Shown: positions 36,360 through 44,092, numbered from the stretch's first letter. The stretch is DNA of 64,000 nt from Winogradskyella marina (GCF_015645385.1 NZ_JADOET010000007.1:1-64000), one strand, 5' to 3'. A program made the numbers and translations. The notes: generated by a model not told the origin, from the letters alone.

Positions 36360-38456
36360 CTAGTAATTCAACAAGTTTTCAATTTTAGCTTTCACTTTCT
36401 CAGTTGAAGGAATCATAGTTTCTTCCAAAGTAGAATTCAGAGGAATAGCTGGCATATTCTCACTTCCAATAGTCATAACAGGTGCGTCTAAATACTTAAA
36501 ACATTCCTCTTGAATTTTCCCAGATAAAGCTCTAGCAAAACTATTATTGGAAGGTTCTTCAGTAACTACTAAACATTTACCTGTTTTCTTAACTGATGTC
36601 ATAATGGTGGTTTCATCCAAAGGAAATAACGTTCGCAAATCAATCACTTCAATTTGGTCTTTCATGCCTAATTCTTCAGAAGCATTCATAGCCCAATGCA
36701 CGCCCATACCGTAGGTTACTATCGTTAAAGTCTCTACATTGTCTTGTTTCCAGATTTCTTGAAGCACCCAAGCTTTCCCAAATGGTAATACATAATCTTC
36801 ACTTGGTTCAATAGATGTGGCTCCTTTAGTGCCTGGAACTTTAGACCAATACAGGCCTTTGTGTTCTAAAATCACTACCGGATTTGGGTCATAATAAGCC
36901 GCTTTCAATAAGCCTTTTAAATCTGCTCCATTACTTGGATAAGCGATTTTTATACCTCTAATATTGGTAATTACAGATTCTACAGAAGACGAATGATAAG
37001 GACCTCCACTACCATAAGCTCCAATTGGCACTCTAAGAATCATACTTACTGGCCATTTACCGTTAGATAAATAACAGCTTCGACTCACTTCTGTAAACAG
37101 TTGATTTAATCCTGGCCAAATATAATCCGCAAACTGAACTTCGACGATTGGTTTTAAGCCTACAGCAGACATACCTACTGTAGAACCTACTATAAAGGCT
37201 TCTTGAATTGGCGTGTTAAAAACGCGGTCGTCACCAAATTTCTGCGCTAAGGTTGCCGCTTCTCTAAAAACACCGCCTAATCGTCCACCAACATCTTGAC
37301 CGTAGAGTAAGCACTCTTTATGTTTTTTCATGAGTTCCTCAACCGCAAATAATGCACAATCTACCATCACTACTTTTTCGGCGCCTTCTGGTGCTCGTGT
37401 TCCTTTTTCTTCTGTGATTGGCGTTGGTGCAAAATCGTTTGTAAATAAATCTTCTGGTTTTGGGTCTTCGGCTTTTAATGCTTTTTCGTAGTCCGATTGC
37501 ACCTTTTCCTTTTCGGAATTTTCAATAGCTAAAACTTCGTCTTCTGAAAAACCTGCATCTAGCATTTGTTGTTTTAAAACTGGATAAGGGTCGCGAGAAC
37601 GCGCTTCCTCCAAATCATCGCGATACCATTCCATACGTACTCCAGAAGTATGATGATTTAGCAGTGGAACTTTGGCGTGTACTAAAAATGGTCGTCGTTC
37701 TTCACGTATCGTTTTTATAACTTTTTCGACAGCTTCATAACTTTCTGTAAAATTAGCACCATCAATAGAAATGGCTTCTAAACCATGAAATCCTTTTGCA
37801 TATTCAAAGGCATTTTGAGCTCTAGTTTCGCCTTCATTCGCAGATATATCCCAACCGTTATCTTGCACTAAATATAAAATTGGCATTTGTTTTAAAGCTG
37901 CCATTTGAAAGGCTTCTGCTATTTCGCCTTCGGTGACTGAGGCGTCGCCCAAACTACAAACCGAAATGGGTTTTAAAGACGCTTCGACTGCGCTCGAACG
38001 GATAGTATTTGTCTCCTCGAGCGCAGTCGAGAGGTTATCTAATCCTTGAAGTTCTTTATACTGCATGCCCATTGCAACTCCTGTGGCTGGAATTGCTTGC
38101 ATGCCTGTTGCAGAGGACTGATGTGGGATTTTTGGTTTATCATCATCCTTTAAACTAGGATGCGAATAATAGGTCCTTCCACCTGAAAATGGGTCGTCTT
38201 TTTTGGCTAATAGTTGTAGCATTAAATCATAGGGTTCTAACCCAAACGATAACAACATAGCATCATCTCTATAATACGGAAAGGCATAATCTTGAGGTAA
38301 TAATTGCATACCTAATGCAATTTGAATAGCCTCATGACCACGAGATGTGGCATGTACATATTTTGAGACTTGTTTAAAATTAGCTTCGTATAATTCTGCC
38401 ATTGCTTTTGCTGTGCAGAGTTTTGAGAATCCTTTTTTTAATATTTGTTTCTTCAT
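36360..38456 (-). CDS. 2-oxo acid dehydrogenase E1, alpha and beta subunits fused (branched-chain type)
   Basis: The 698-residue TPP enzyme decarboxylates 2-oxo acids, probably the branched-chain ones given ilvE and the Lrp regulator nearby. Residues 1-330 are E1 alpha, with the TPP motif CSLGDASVTEGEIAEAF to VQDN (about 167-200) and HHTSGVRMEWYRDD. Residues about 360-698 are E1 beta: LLYGQDVGGRLGGVFREA, QEAFIVGSTVGMSAVG, YGSGGPYHSSSVE. Residues about 141-160 (LSTALEETNTIRSSAVEAS) are encoded by a palindromic repeat, an in-frame insertion in a loop. It is the last gene of E2-ilvE-E1. Confidence 0.92.
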   Translation of the reverse strand: MKKQILKKGFSKLCTAKAMAELYEANFKQVSKYVHATSRGHEAIQIALGMQLLPQDYAFPYYRDDAMLLSFGLEPYDLMLQLLAKKDDPFSGGRTYYSHPSLKDDDKPKIPHQSSATGMQAIPATGVAMGMQYKELQGLDNLSTALEETNTIRSSAVEASLKPISVCSLGDASVTEGEIAEAFQMAALKQMPILYLVQDNGWDISANEGETRAQNAFEYAKGFHGLEAISIDGANFTESYEAVEKVIKTIREERRPFLVHAKVPLLNHHTSGVRMEWYRDDLEEARSRDPYPVLKQQMLDAGFSEDEVLAIENSEKEKVQSDYEKALKAEDPKPEDLFTNDFAPTPITEEKGTRAPEGAEKVVMVDCALFAVEELMKKHKECLLYGQDVGGRLGGVFREAATLAQKFGDDRVFNTPIQEAFIVGSTVGMSAVGLKPIVEVQFADYIWPGLNQLFTEVSRSCYLSNGKWPVSMILRVPIGAYGSGGPYHSSSVESVITNIRGIKIAYPSNGADLKGLLKAAYYDPNPVVILEHKGLYWSKVPGTKGATSIEPSEDYVLPFGKAWVLQEIWKQDNVETLTIVTYGMGVHWAMNASEELGMKDQIEVIDLRTLFPLDETTIMTSVKKTGKCLVVTEEPSNNSFARALSGKIQEECFKYLDAPVMTIGSENMPAIPLNSTLEETMIPSTEKVKAKIENLLNY
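37984..38030. repeat. family F palindromic repeat inside the E1 coding sequence
   Basis: Perfect 14-bp inverted arms TCGACTGCGCTCGA (37984-37997) and TCGAGCGCAGTCGA (38017-38030) with a 19-nt loop. The same core (CTCGACTGCGCTCGAG) occurs between genes at 54489-54510. Here it is in frame within E1. Confidence 0.85.
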
Positions 38457-38468
38457 ATTAATCGTTCT

Positions 38469-38500
38469 GTCATTGCGAGGACGAAGGACGTGGCAATCTC
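38469..38500. repeat. family G-like interspersed repeat (GTCATTGCGAGGACGAAGG)
   Basis: GTCATTGCGAGGACGAAGG followed by ACGTGGCAATCTC: ATTGC and GCAAT form short inverted arms. Sequences of this type are common interspersed repeats in Bacteroidetes. It lies 12 bp upstream of the E1 start codon, in the 522-bp E1/ilvE gap that consists almost wholly of repeats. Confidence 0.6.
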
Positions 38501-38607
38501 TTGATGAGACATTTCGCCTTCGTTATGAATGATGCTATTAATTTGTTTTAAAATTATTACTCAGAGTTTCACTGAGTTTACACAGAGATACACTGAGGTT
38601 GTTTTTT

Positions 38608-38640
38608 AGACCTGTCAGGTTTTAAAAACCTGACAGGTCT
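38608..38640. repeat. family C palindrome (33 bp, perfect)
   Basis: AGACCTGTCAGGTTTT, one central A, and its exact complement. Related copies with CAAGG in place of CAGG lie at 38951, 48104, 57861 and 58147. Confidence 0.85.
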
Positions 38641-38691
38641 TTACGATGTTGAACGGTTCTCATAATCTGTAACCGTAAAATTATATTTTTT

Positions 38692-38773
38692 ACACCCCTA
38701 AAGTCCCCTCAAGGGGACAATCCTATAAAGTTAATTGGTAACAATTGTCCCCTTGAGGGGACTTTAGGGGTGT
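38692..38773. repeat. family D inverted pair (perfect 30-bp arms)
   Basis: ACACCCCTAAAGTCCCCTCA plus GGGGACAAT (38692-38721) is repeated exactly in inverse orientation at 38744-38773, with a 22-nt spacer. Each arm also contains its own small hairpin (CCCCTCAAGGGG). Single copies of the arm occur at 52656-52685 and 56748-56777. Confidence 0.9.
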
Positions 38774-38776
38774 TTT

Positions 38777-38908
38777 GCGTTAGGGATTGAGGCATTGGTT
38801 GAAGCTCTTTTTTGTTTTTCTCAAAAAAAGCGACTGCCGAAAGCCCGACTTTTTGCGATCCTGCAAGGTTTCTAAAACCTGGCAGGTATGAGCAAAAAGT
38901 AACGCCCA
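38777..38908. repeat. family E composite repeat, copy 1 (with nested family C)
   Basis: Begins GCGTTAGGGATTG, has a central box GAAAGCCCGACT, and ends GTAACGCCCA. Two variable stem-loop slots lie between: one made of CTCTTTTTTG..CAAAAAAAGCG, the other CTTTTTGC..GCAAAAAG, whose loop holds a family C palindrome (about 38860-38886). Copies 2 and 3 are at 48186 and 57976. It could be a structured RNA. Confidence 0.8.
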
Positions 38909-38950
38909 ACTACACTAAATTTTTGTCCTACATATTAAAATTGAAAATAA

Positions 38951-38979
38951 ACCTACAAGGTTTTTAAAACCTTGCAGGT
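38951..38979. repeat. family C palindrome touching the ilvE stop codon
   Basis: ACCTACAAGGTTTT, TA, AAACCTTGCAGGT. The right end overlaps the first base of the ilvE stop codon (minus strand). Confidence 0.8.
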
Positions 38980-40046
38980 TAAACCAATTCGTTTTCCACT
39001 TTAACCATCCAACCAAATTTATCGTCCACTTTTCCCGTTTTAATGGCATTTAAAGTATTATTAACGTCTAAACCAACCGGACTTTCATCGGATACATGAA
39101 TGGTTTTTTCGCCCATAGCGATTTCTTGAATATAGGCAATTCCTACGGCAGTTCCGGTGCCAAAGGCTTCTTCTAATCGACCGTCAATCGCCGCATCCCG
39201 AATTTCTTGAATGGTGATGGCGCGTTCTGTTACCTCAAAACCTTTATCCCTTAATATATCCATGACACTCATTCTTGTGATACCATCTAAAATCGAACCA
39301 TCGCGTTGAGGTGTGATGAATTTACCATCGACTTTAAAGAAGATATTCATAGTTCCAACTTCTTGAATATAATTGTGCTCCACGGCATCTAGCCACAAGA
39401 CTTGGTCGTAACCTTTGGCTTTTGCATATTCGGTTGGTCGTATGGCTGCGGCATAATTTCCTGCGGCCTTAGCTTCACCTGTTCCACCTGAGGCGGCACG
39501 GATATATTTGTTTTCTGCCCACAGCTTGATACGCTTCGTAAAAAATGGACCTGCTGGCGATGCCATAATGATAAACTTAAAATGGGTTGCGGCTCGCATT
39601 CCAATAAAAGGTTCGTCGGCATACATAAAAGGTCTTAAATATAAGGCGCTTCCATCGGCTGGCGGAATCCAATTTCGCTCTAAATCGACTAATTGTTTTA
39701 AGCCTTCGACAAACAAATCCTCTGGAAAATTAGGCATTCCCATTCGGTCTGCGCTAAAATTTAATCGTGCTGCATTTTTTGTGGGTCTGAAAAGCATAGG
39801 ATTTCCATTGGTGTCAACGGTCGCTTTCATACCTTCGAAAATCGCTTGTCCGTAATGCAAAGCCATTGCTGCCGGATGTGTTGGGATTAATGCTAGAGGC
39901 TCAATTCTTGGGTTTTCCCATGTGCCGTTATTATAATCGCAGATAAACATGTGGTCCGTGAAGGTGGTTCCTAATGGAATATTGTTGAAGTCTATCGTGT
40001 CTACTCTAGATTCTTCTACTTTAGTTATTGAAATGTTAGGTTTCAT
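38979..40046 (-). CDS. ilvE: branched-chain amino acid aminotransferase
   Basis: The 355-residue fold-type IV PLP enzyme interconverts Leu/Ile/Val and their 2-oxo acids. The PLP lysine is K193 in TGEAKAAGNYAA. Other motifs: LHYGQAIFEGMKA, YLRPFMYADEPFIGM, EVGTMNIFF and DGITRMSVMDI. It lies between the E2 and E1 genes of a branched-chain 2-oxo acid dehydrogenase, so here it probably supplies 2-oxo acids for degradation or for branched fatty-acid primers. Length fits the bacterial/mitochondrial BCAT class. Confidence 0.94.
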   Translation of the reverse strand: MKPNISITKVEESRVDTIDFNNIPLGTTFTDHMFICDYNNGTWENPRIEPLALIPTHPAAMALHYGQAIFEGMKATVDTNGNPMLFRPTKNAARLNFSADRMGMPNFPEDLFVEGLKQLVDLERNWIPPADGSALYLRPFMYADEPFIGMRAATHFKFIIMASPAGPFFTKRIKLWAENKYIRAASGGTGEAKAAGNYAAAIRPTEYAKAKGYDQVLWLDAVEHNYIQEVGTMNIFFKVDGKFITPQRDGSILDGITRMSVMDILRDKGFEVTERAITIQEIRDAAIDGRLEEAFGTGTAVGIAYIQEIAMGEKTIHVSDESPVGLDVNNTLNAIKTGKVDDKFGWMVKVENELV

Positions 40047-40059
40047 ATGTATTAGTTTT

Positions 40060-40161
40060 CGTCAGTTCGAGTGAAATTTCTTTTCTGAAATTTAGTATCG
40101 AGAAATTTTGATGGCTTCTCGATACAATTCCGATAAAAATTCGGAATCACTCGAAGTGACG
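40060..40161. repeat. family B cloverleaf-like palindrome (two inverted half-elements)
   Basis: Outer arms CGTCAGTTCGAGTGA and TCACTCGAAGTGACG (14 of 15 pair). Inside lie three hairpins: AAATTTC..GAAATTT, TATCGAGAA..TTCTCGATA and ATTCCGA..TCGGAAT. The element equals two copies of CGTCAGTTCGAGTG-hairpin-TATCGAGAA facing each other. It fills the E2/ilvE gap and starts 6 nt after the E2 stop codon. Confidence 0.85.
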
Positions 40162-40167
40162 TTTATT

Positions 40168-41487
40168 TTATATTTTTCGGTTGATATCAAATTGCTCAAA
40201 ATAATCAGCAACTCTACGTACAAAACTTCCTCCTAAAAAGCCGTCCACAACTCTGTGGTCAAATGATAATGATAAATACATCATGCTACGAATAGCGATT
40301 TCGTCGCCTTTTTCAGTGGTGATAACTTCTGGTCGTTTTTTGATGATTCCCAATGCGAGAATCGCCACTTCGGGTTGGTTAATGATTGGTGTACCCATGA
40401 CACTTCCAAAAGTTCCAACATTGGAAATAGTGAAGGTGCTTCCTTTTATATCATCAGCAGCTAGTTTGTTTTCTCTTGCTTTTCCGGCCAATTCGTTGAC
40501 GTTAGCGGCAATTTGTTTTAAATCTTTGGTATCTGCATTTTTGACTACAGGAACAATTAAATTTCCGCTTGGTAATGCCGTTGCCATACCTATATTGATG
40601 TCTTCTTTTACGATGATATTATTTCCATCTACAGAAGCATTGATATTTGGAAAATCTTTTACGGCTTTAGCTACGGCTTCCACAAATAATGGTGTGAAGG
40701 TTAAGCGTTCGCCATATTTTTCTTGAAAGGCGACTTTGTTGGCATTTCGCCAGTTGACCATGTTGGTTAAATCTGCTTCTACATAAGCGGTAACATGAGG
40801 CGAGGTGTGTTTAGAATACACCATGTGGTCCGCAATCATTTGACGCATGCGGTCCATTTCTATGACTTTCCCTTTCCCTTTATCAAATTGTAACTGTGGA
40901 ATTCGATAGGCCGTTGGGTCTTTTTCCGCAATGGGTTGTGCAAATTTATAGGGTCTTCCGTCTTCGATATATTGAAAGAGGTCGCTTTTTCGTAATCTAT
41001 GGTCGTGTCCTGTTGCGGGAATTCTTGCTAATTCTTCAAAACTGATATGATGTTCTTTTGCTATTGAAATGATTAAGGGCGAGAAGAAGGTGTTTGAATT
41101 TGATGTTGAAAATGAATTTGAAGCTTGCGGAACTTGTTTTGGTCTTTTTACCTCTTTCTTCGGTTTATGTGATTTCTCACTTTCGTTCCAAACGACAGGT
41201 TTCTTATTTGAAGATTTTATGTCTTCTGAAACTTCAAGAATTGCCATAACCTCTCCAACAGGAACTACAGCTTTGGCTTGAAACAAAATTTCTTTTAATG
41301 TTCCTGATGCTGGTGCAGGCACTTCGTTATCAACCTTATCAGTTGCTACTTCTAGGATGATGTCGCCTTCTTCGAAAGTATCTCCTTCGGAAATTAACCA
41401 ATTAATGATAGTTCCTTCAGTAATACTTTCTCCCATTTTGGGCATCTTCAATTCCCACGAAAGTGGGAATCTCTTATTGTCTTTCAT
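40168..41487 (-). CDS. dihydrolipoamide acyltransferase (E2) of a 2-oxo acid dehydrogenase
   Basis: The 439-residue protein has an N-terminal lipoyl domain (about 12-88) with lipoyl lysine K51 in VATDKVDNEVPAP. A linker (90-130) follows, then a peripheral E1/E3-binding domain (about 130-170; ISIAKEHHISFEELARIPATG), and a catalytic acyltransferase domain with HRVVDG (H411, D415). It is the core of the branched-chain complex with the E1 protein. Residues 6-12 (RFPLSWE) are encoded by a family A repeat, and WNESEKSH in the linker by a family G repeat. The 5' end lies in a 91-bp direct duplication made by insertion of a GIY-YIG gene. Confidence 0.93.
   Translation of the reverse strand: MKDNKRFPLSWELKMPKMGESITEGTIINWLISEGDTFEEGDIILEVATDKVDNEVPAPASGTLKEILFQAKAVVPVGEVMAILEVSEDIKSSNKKPVVWNESEKSHKPKKEVKRPKQVPQASNSFSTSNSNTFFSPLIISIAKEHHISFEELARIPATGHDHRLRKSDLFQYIEDGRPYKFAQPIAEKDPTAYRIPQLQFDKGKGKVIEMDRMRQMIADHMVYSKHTSPHVTAYVEADLTNMVNWRNANKVAFQEKYGERLTFTPLFVEAVAKAVKDFPNINASVDGNNIIVKEDINIGMATALPSGNLIVPVVKNADTKDLKQIAANVNELAGKARENKLAADDIKGSTFTISNVGTFGSVMGTPIINQPEVAILALGIIKKRPEVITTEKGDEIAIRSMMYLSLSFDHRVVDGFLGGSFVRRVADYFEQFDINRKI
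41168..41200. repeat. family G repeat inside the E2 linker
   Basis: TGTGATTTCTCACTTTCGTT and the following 13 bases match the copy inside paaH (51674-51706) at 30 of 33 positions. On the coding strand it gives WNESEKSH, between the lipoyl and binding domains. Confidence 0.75.
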
Positions 41488-41501
41488 TTCTTAATCTATT
41501 A
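41411..41501. repeat. 91-bp direct repeat, left copy (5' end of the live E2 gene)
   Basis: Matches 41837-41927 at 87 of 91 positions. It contains the E2 start codon, its first 25 codons, and a family A palindrome (41451-41470). Together the two copies bracket the GIY-YIG gene. Confidence 0.9.
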
Positions 41502-41806
41502 AAGTCCATATTCCAATTAATACTAATATCCATCCAACTGGGATTCATATTTTCAATCAAATTTATTTTCCAATCTCGTTTCCATTTTTTTAATCGTTTC
41601 TCTCTAATAATTGCTTCGCTGCTATTTTCAAACTCTTCAAAATATACTAGTTTATAACAATTATATTTTGCGGTAAAAGAATTTGGGTTGACTTTTAATT
41701 TGTGTTCTTTTACTCGTTCGTCAATATTATCAGTAATACCTATATAAATTGTGCCATTAAACTTATTTGCCATAATATAGATATACCACTTACTCATTCT
41801 TACCAA
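41474..41806 (-). CDS. GIY-YIG nuclease family protein, inserted at the E2 5' end
   Basis: The 110-residue protein has the GIY-YIG core: WYIYIMANKFNG, TIYIGITDNIDERVKEHK (Arg in the helix) and YFEEFENSSEAIIREKRLKKW. It belongs to the small stand-alone UvrC-N-like group. Its last nine codons and stop come from the left 91-bp repeat and overlap the E2 start by 14 bp in another frame. A family A palindrome (41814-41833) lies just upstream. The second Met (MSKWYIYIM) may be the true start. Reading direction is that of the bkd operon, so transcription may continue into E2. Confidence 0.88.
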   Translation of the reverse strand: MVRMSKWYIYIMANKFNGTIYIGITDNIDERVKEHKLKVNPNSFTAKYNCYKLVYFEEFENSSEAIIREKRLKKWKRDWKINLIENMNPSWMDISINWNMDFNRLRNERQ

Positions 41807-41913
41807 TATTGAGATTCCTGCCTGCGCAGGAAGTTTGTTCCTTCAGTAATACTTTCTCCCATTTTGGGCATCTTCAATTCCCACGAAAGCGGGAATCTCT
41901 CTTTATCTTTCAT
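41800..41913 (-). pseudogene. 5' fragment of the E2 gene left by the duplication
   Basis: From ATG 41913 it reads MKDKERFPLSWELKMPKMGE then SITEGT, identical in plan to the start of the live E2 protein, and then runs out of the repeat and stops after 37 codons. It marks the original position of the E2 start next to the promoter region. It could act as a short upstream ORF on the transcript. Confidence 0.85.
41814..41833. repeat. family A palindrome upstream of the GIY-YIG gene
   Basis: ATTCCTGCCTGCGCAGGAAG, the form ATTCC-N10-GGAAt. It lies 7 bp before the GIY-YIG start and ends 3 bp before the right 91-bp copy. Confidence 0.75.
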
Positions 41914-41927
41914 TTCTTAATCTATTA
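41837..41927. repeat. 91-bp direct repeat, right copy
   Basis: Duplicate of 41411-41501 with four base differences. It contains a family A palindrome (ATTCCCACGAAAGCGGGAAT, 41877-41896). Confidence 0.9.
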
Positions 41928-42050
41928 TCAACAATATAATAAGAACTAAAGATAATACATATTGATTATTTCAATTGTTAAAGTCTTTTGTATTAATTAA
42001 AAACAGAATTATATTCTTTATAAATTTATAATTACAGATTATAATTCTTT

Positions 42051-42058
42051 AATTTTGC
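42051..42058 (+). promoter_or_regulatory. -7 box of the Lrp-type regulator; repeated AT motif upstream
   Basis: TAATTTTG 32 bp before the ATG. Upstream, ATTATATTCTTTA (about 42009) and ATTATAATTCTTTA (about 42038) are near-repeats 29 bp apart, a possible Lrp-type binding array shared by the regulator and the divergent bkd operon. Confidence 0.35.
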
Positions 42059-42089
42059 GATTATATCCGTTTTAAAAAATAATATTCTC

Positions 42090-42563
42090 ATGGCTCAAGT
42101 TTTAGATAAAATTGATACTAAAATTCTAGGAATACTTCAAGAAAATAGTAATCGAACGACAAAAAGTATTGCTTCTGAACTTGGAATGACAACCTCTCCA
42201 ATTTTTGAACGGATTAAAAAACTTGAAAAGGAAGGTTATATTGAGAAGTACGTCGCTGTTCTCAACAATAAAAAAATTGGATTAAAACTGACGGTTTTTA
42301 TTGGAATCACACTACAAGGCCATACTAGAAGTTATTTGGAAAAGTTTGTGAATGAAATCAATAATTTTCCTGAAGTTATCGAGTGCCACAGAGTGAGCGG
42401 TAATTTTGATTATCTTTTAAAATTGGTGGTTGAAGATATTGAAGCTTATGAGACTTTTATTATTTCGAAATTGACGCTGCTTCCTTATTTGGGAAATGTT
42501 CAGAGTTTGATTGCTTTATCGACTAGTAAGGAAACTAATGAGATTGATTTGAGTCGGGTTTAA
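42090..42563 (+). CDS. Lrp/AsnC-family transcriptional regulator
   Basis: The 157-residue protein has an N-terminal winged HTH (DKIDTKILGILQENSNRTTK to SPIFERIKKLEKEGYI) and a C-terminal RAM/AsnC domain (FPEVIECHRVSGNFDYLLKLVVED). Lrp-type regulators sense amino acids. Its position divergent from E2-ilvE-E1 suggests a BkdR-like role controlling branched-chain amino acid catabolism. This is inferred from context. Confidence 0.9.
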   Translation: MAQVLDKIDTKILGILQENSNRTTKSIASELGMTTSPIFERIKKLEKEGYIEKYVAVLNNKKIGLKLTVFIGITLQGHTRSYLEKFVNEINNFPEVIECHRVSGNFDYLLKLVVEDIEAYETFIISKLTLLPYLGNVQSLIALSTSKETNEIDLSRV

Positions 42564-42582
42564 GGCTTAGCCGATGGGATAA

Positions 42583-43236
42583 CTAATTAAACATACTTAA
42601 CAAAAATAAATATGTAATCAAATCAAAGTACTCTAACACCTGCTCATCTTCATTCATTATTTTATCCAACTGGTATCCTTTAACGGATTCTATATAGGTT
42701 ACTAGGTCTTTTGGTTTTATAAAGTTGTTTGCTCTATATTGTTTTAAATTAATTATTTTATTGTTAGTTAAATCTTCTTCAAACTTTTCATAATTCCCTT
42801 CAGTAAATCGTGACGCCAAATCCCCTATTTTTAAAGAATTAAAAACTATTATTTGTTTTTCACCATACCAATGTTTCAAAATTACATACACCTCCGATAA
42901 CGTAAAACTTCTTCTCCCTTTAAAACCTAGTTTATCAAAATAATGTATAAAGGTTCCTCTATCGGTAATTCTCACAAGTTCTCTAACAACTTCCGCCTTG
43001 AATATTTTCTTATCATCAGTTTTTTGAAACATAAATTTCAGAAGAAAATCTTTATCGATTTTATCTCCGCAATACTTCAGAATATTATCCGGAAGGATTT
43101 TAGAAACATGTAGAATATAAATCAATTTCCGATCAAACTCATCGATATTAGAACAAAATAAGGTCTGCAATAAAAATCCAAATCTTAACCCATTATGCCT
43201 ATTATAAGAATAGCTAAATGCATTATCTATTTCCAT
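42583..43236 (-). CDS. hypothetical cytoplasmic protein
   Basis: The 217-residue protein has no signal peptide or membrane segment. It is rich in Lys, Asp, Phe and Tyr and appears mostly helical (EFDRKLIYILHVSKILPDN, KAEVVRELVRITDRGTF, NKIINLKQYRANNFIKPKD). The start MEIDNAFSYSYNRHNGLRFG is distinctive but I do not recognise a family. It sits alone between the Lrp regulator (convergent, 20 bp) and a 35-residue protein. It could be accessory DNA. Confidence 0.5.
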   Translation of the reverse strand: MEIDNAFSYSYNRHNGLRFGFLLQTLFCSNIDEFDRKLIYILHVSKILPDNILKYCGDKIDKDFLLKFMFQKTDDKKIFKAEVVRELVRITDRGTFIHYFDKLGFKGRRSFTLSEVYVILKHWYGEKQIIVFNSLKIGDLASRFTEGNYEKFEEDLTNNKIINLKQYRANNFIKPKDLVTYIESVKGYQLDKIMNEDEQVLEYFDLITYLFLLSMFN

Positions 43237-43289
43237 ATTAAGAAAAAATATACCCTCTTAATAGAGGGCAGGTTTTAGCGATATAAAAT

Positions 43290-43397
43290 TTAATTTTCTT
43301 CTCTTGAATTGTGATACTCCTCATGCTCGGGATTAAGCTGATTAGCATAATTATCTAGGTCTGCTTGTGAATGTTCTACGTCGTTGTTTAATGGCAT
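43290..43397 (-). CDS. small conserved NQLNPxHxxYxxSR-type protein
   Basis: ATG to TAA encodes 35 residues: MPLNNDVEHSQADLDNYANQ, then LNPEHEEYHNSREEN. The motif NQLNPEHEEYHNSR resembles the NQLNPNNxxYWxSRG motif of short bacterial proteins. It is acidic and probably disordered. Role unknown. Confidence 0.55.
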   Translation of the reverse strand: MPLNNDVEHSQADLDNYANQLNPEHEEYHNSREEN

Positions 43398-43492
43398 AAT
43401 TTTAAATTTTAATGATTAATATTTATTCGAACCACTAAATTAATGTAGACAACTTAAGTAGCAATGGAAATATTCTACGATAGAAAAAAAAT

Positions 43493-44092
43493 TTAATTTT
43501 TTTTAAAAGTCTCACGAAGCGTTTGGTAAACCTCATCCTGAACTTTCATATTTTCTGGAACTTCACGAAGTGGTTCTACTGCTTTTAATGATTCATAGCA
43601 ATCTGCTGGTAATTGCTGATACAGTTCTGTGCCTTTTGTTTTCCATGCTATCATTTCGTCTGTAACTCCTCTAATTACTTTTGCAGGATTTCCTACCACT
43701 AAACTTCGGTATGGAATTTTAGTTTCAGCTTTAACGAAAGACATGGCGCCGATGATACATTCGTCACCGATTTCGGTATCATCCATGATAACCGTATTCA
43801 TACCAATTAAGCAATTCTTTCCCAAATTAGCGCCATGAATTATGGCTCCATGACCAATGTGAGCACTTTCCTTTAAAGTAATGCATTTTCCTGGAAACAT
43901 ATGCACAGTGCAGTTTTCTTGTACGTTGACGCCATCTTCTAAAATAATTTGTCCCCAATCTCCACGAATAGCTGCTCCTGGACCAATGTAACAGTTTTTA
44001 CCGATGATAACATTTCCGGTAACTGCAGCTAATGGATGAACAAAACTACTTTCATGAACGACTGGGATGTAACCTTTAAAACTATAAATCAT
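43493..44092 (-). CDS. paaY: PaaY-like hexapeptide-repeat protein (gamma-carbonic anhydrase fold)
   Basis: The 199-residue protein is a left-handed beta-helix of hexapeptide repeats (NVIIGKNCYIGPGAAIRGDW, ITLKESAHIGHGAIIHGANL, MNTVIMDDTEIGDECIIGA) with metal-site histidines in HMFPG and HIGHGAIIHG. Length and the C-terminal helix match PaaY, a thioesterase of the phenylacetate pathway that clears stalled ring-hydroxylated CoA intermediates. The paa run begins 400 bp away, which supports the assignment; a gamma-carbonic anhydrase is the alternative. Confidence 0.8.
   Translation of the reverse strand: MIYSFKGYIPVVHESSFVHPLAAVTGNVIIGKNCYIGPGAAIRGDWGQIILEDGVNVQENCTVHMFPGKCITLKESAHIGHGAIIHGANLGKNCLIGMNTVIMDDTEIGDECIIGAMSFVKAETKIPYRSLVVGNPAKVIRGVTDEMIAWKTKGTELYQQLPADCYESLKAVEPLREVPENMKVQDEVYQTLRETFKKN

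Noticed and set aside
38709..38909. Minus-strand open frame of 66 codons between E1 and ilvE
   Set aside because: It consists entirely of family D and E repeat sequence; the reading frame has no independent start signal or conserved protein character.
41411..41927. Target-site duplication of an insertion sequence
   Set aside because: The duplicated stretch is 91 bp and there is no transposase or terminal inverted repeat; the only gene between the copies is a GIY-YIG nuclease.
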